Of a stretch of DNA of 14,865 bases, positions 14,184 to 14,865 are shown piece by piece. Each line of letters starts with the position of its first letter. Position 1 is the stretch's first letter. Source of the stretch: Gammaproteobacteria bacterium (GTDB taxonomy: Bacteria > Pseudomonadota > Gammaproteobacteria > Pseudomonadales > Cellvibrionaceae); contig JAGKWO010000066.1 in assembly GCA_021151835.1 (NCBI GenBank), forward strand, positions 1 through 14,865. Reading direction: 5' to 3'. Below the pieces are notes generated by a model. It was given only the letters and a program-made list of their open reading frames with translations. It made no database searches and was not told where the DNA came from. The translations under genes and the position numbers were made by a program.

Positions 14184-14865
14184 TTATTTCTTTAACCAGT
14201 CATCTAGTGGTATATGAGCCTCAGGTGTACTAGCAGGTTTAGGTGCTTCAGGTGTTGGTTTAATCTCATTACCATTTACATCCACCGTTTTACCTCCCTT
14301 TTGCTCAACCACATGATCAACTTTTTGAGTCGGCAATTTATGGTCAGGATTTCCCTTATCAACACGAACTCGATTTCCTCTATCATTTGGATCTTGAAAT
14401 CTTGAACCTTCTTTTTTTCTATTTGAAGATTCAGACCATCCATCAAGCTTTTTGCGAACTTCATTTAATCTACGTTCGTAACGATAGCCCCTATAAGCAG
14501 CGGCACCGGCGACCACTCCAGCTCTAACAGAAACACCTGCTAATCCTCCAGCAGCTCCAGCCGCAGCTCCTTCTCCACGAGCTGCACCCCGAGCCATATA
14601 TTCATCCTGGTCAATATCTCCATTACCAAGTGCATTTTCATCAGTCCTCTGAGCACAAGTTGCAATACTCTCGCAAAACATTCCCGTCGGGTCAGTATTA
14701 TTTACCGGATCATTCCCCACATACGCATACATATTCATTTGGTCTGCGTAAAAAATCGGATCCGTTTGCAAGAAGCGTCCGAGTTTTGGATGATACATCC
14801 GCGCTTTGTAATGGAACAATCCCAATTCCTTGAACCAGATTTGTCCGGTGTATCCGAAGCGGTCC
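14184..14865 (-). CDS. Rhs-family polymorphic toxin, C-terminal end (partial; continues beyond the window)
   Basis: Only the last 226 residues are visible; the frame is open to the window edge, entering at DRFGYTGQ. Core features are LGLFHYKARMY, KLGRFLQTDPI and NDPVNNTDPTGM (about 51-62). The paired DP and DPxGM positions fit the internal aspartic cleavage site that frees the toxin tip. The 164-residue tip starts at FCESIATC. It has an Ala/Gly-rich, weakly hydrophobic part (about 92-123) that may help delivery, then a basic region and VRVDKGNPDHKLPTQKVDHVV (about 166-186, His and Asp candidates), ending EAHIPLDDWLKK. The last part resembles tips known from other Rhs proteins, but I cannot name its activity; a nuclease is a guess. 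Rhs proteins are usually delivered to rival cells by type VI secretion. An immunity gene follows directly. Confidence 0.85.
   Translation of the reverse strand, partial: DRFGYTGQIWFKELGLFHYKARMYHPKLGRFLQTDPIFYADQMNMYAYVGNDPVNNTDPTGMFCESIATCAQRTDENALGNGDIDQDEYMARGAARGEGAAAGAAGGLAGVSVRAGVVAGAAAYRGYRYERRLNEVRKKLDGWSESSNRKKEGSRFQDPNDRGNRVRVDKGNPDHKLPTQKVDHVVEQKGGKTVDVNGNEIKPTPEAPKPASTPEAHIPLDDWLKK

Overview
The window looks like chromosomal DNA from a plant-polysaccharide-degrading gammaproteobacterium, most likely Cellvibrio or a close relative. This is inferred from the gene content: 2-keto-3-deoxygluconate (KDG) kinase beside a UxuB-type reductase, a lipoprotein pectinesterase, a GH3 exo-glucosidase lipoprotein with the C-terminal extension seen in Cellvibrio and Pseudoalteromonas enzymes, and an Rhs locus. 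No marker gene fixes the species. I saw no rRNA, tRNA, CRISPR array, transposase or phage gene.

Layout. (1) 1-3922, pectin and uronate use. kdgK (minus) diverges from uxuB (plus) across a 251-base AT-rich gap that holds two operator-like palindromes. A paired palindromic repeat follows uxuB, then a CE8 pectin methylesterase. The esterase would demethylate pectin at the cell envelope; uronate products would be reduced in the cytoplasm by UxuB-type chemistry and lead to KDG, which KdgK phosphorylates for the Entner-Doudoroff route. (2) 4132-8964, a tight four-gene cluster: an AlgI/PatA-type MBOAT acyltransferase, a membrane-anchored SGNH protein with Pro/Ala-rich linkers, an exported SGNH hydrolase resembling the Ape1/PatB group, and a YgfF-like short-chain dehydrogenase. 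The last three genes overlap by ATGA. The first three look like a machine that transfers and trims acyl groups on an exported glycan; the dehydrogenase is the odd member. (3) 8965-9925, two long intergenic stretches around a CsbD/YjbJ-type stress protein. Upstream of it is a sequence that fits the sigma-54 -24/-12 promoter exactly at its core positions. (4) 9926-12571, the GH3 lipoprotein, closed by a 16-bp perfect-stem terminator. (5) 12572-14865, the 3' end of an Rhs polymorphic-toxin locus on the minus strand, convergent with the GH3 gene. It holds the end of an intact rhs gene (cut by the window edge) with its own C-terminal toxin region, then an SCO4402-like probable immunity gene, then a terminator. 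Downstream is a displaced, broken second rhs tip followed by a 51-residue membrane protein that probably was its immunity gene, then a second copy of the same terminator block.

The Rhs tail is the most interesting part. It reads as a two-unit array of core tip, toxin, immunity and terminator, in which the older unit has lost its toxin frame but kept a clean small immunity-like gene. The sigma-54 site and the acyltransferase/SGNH/dehydrogenase operon are the next most useful leads.
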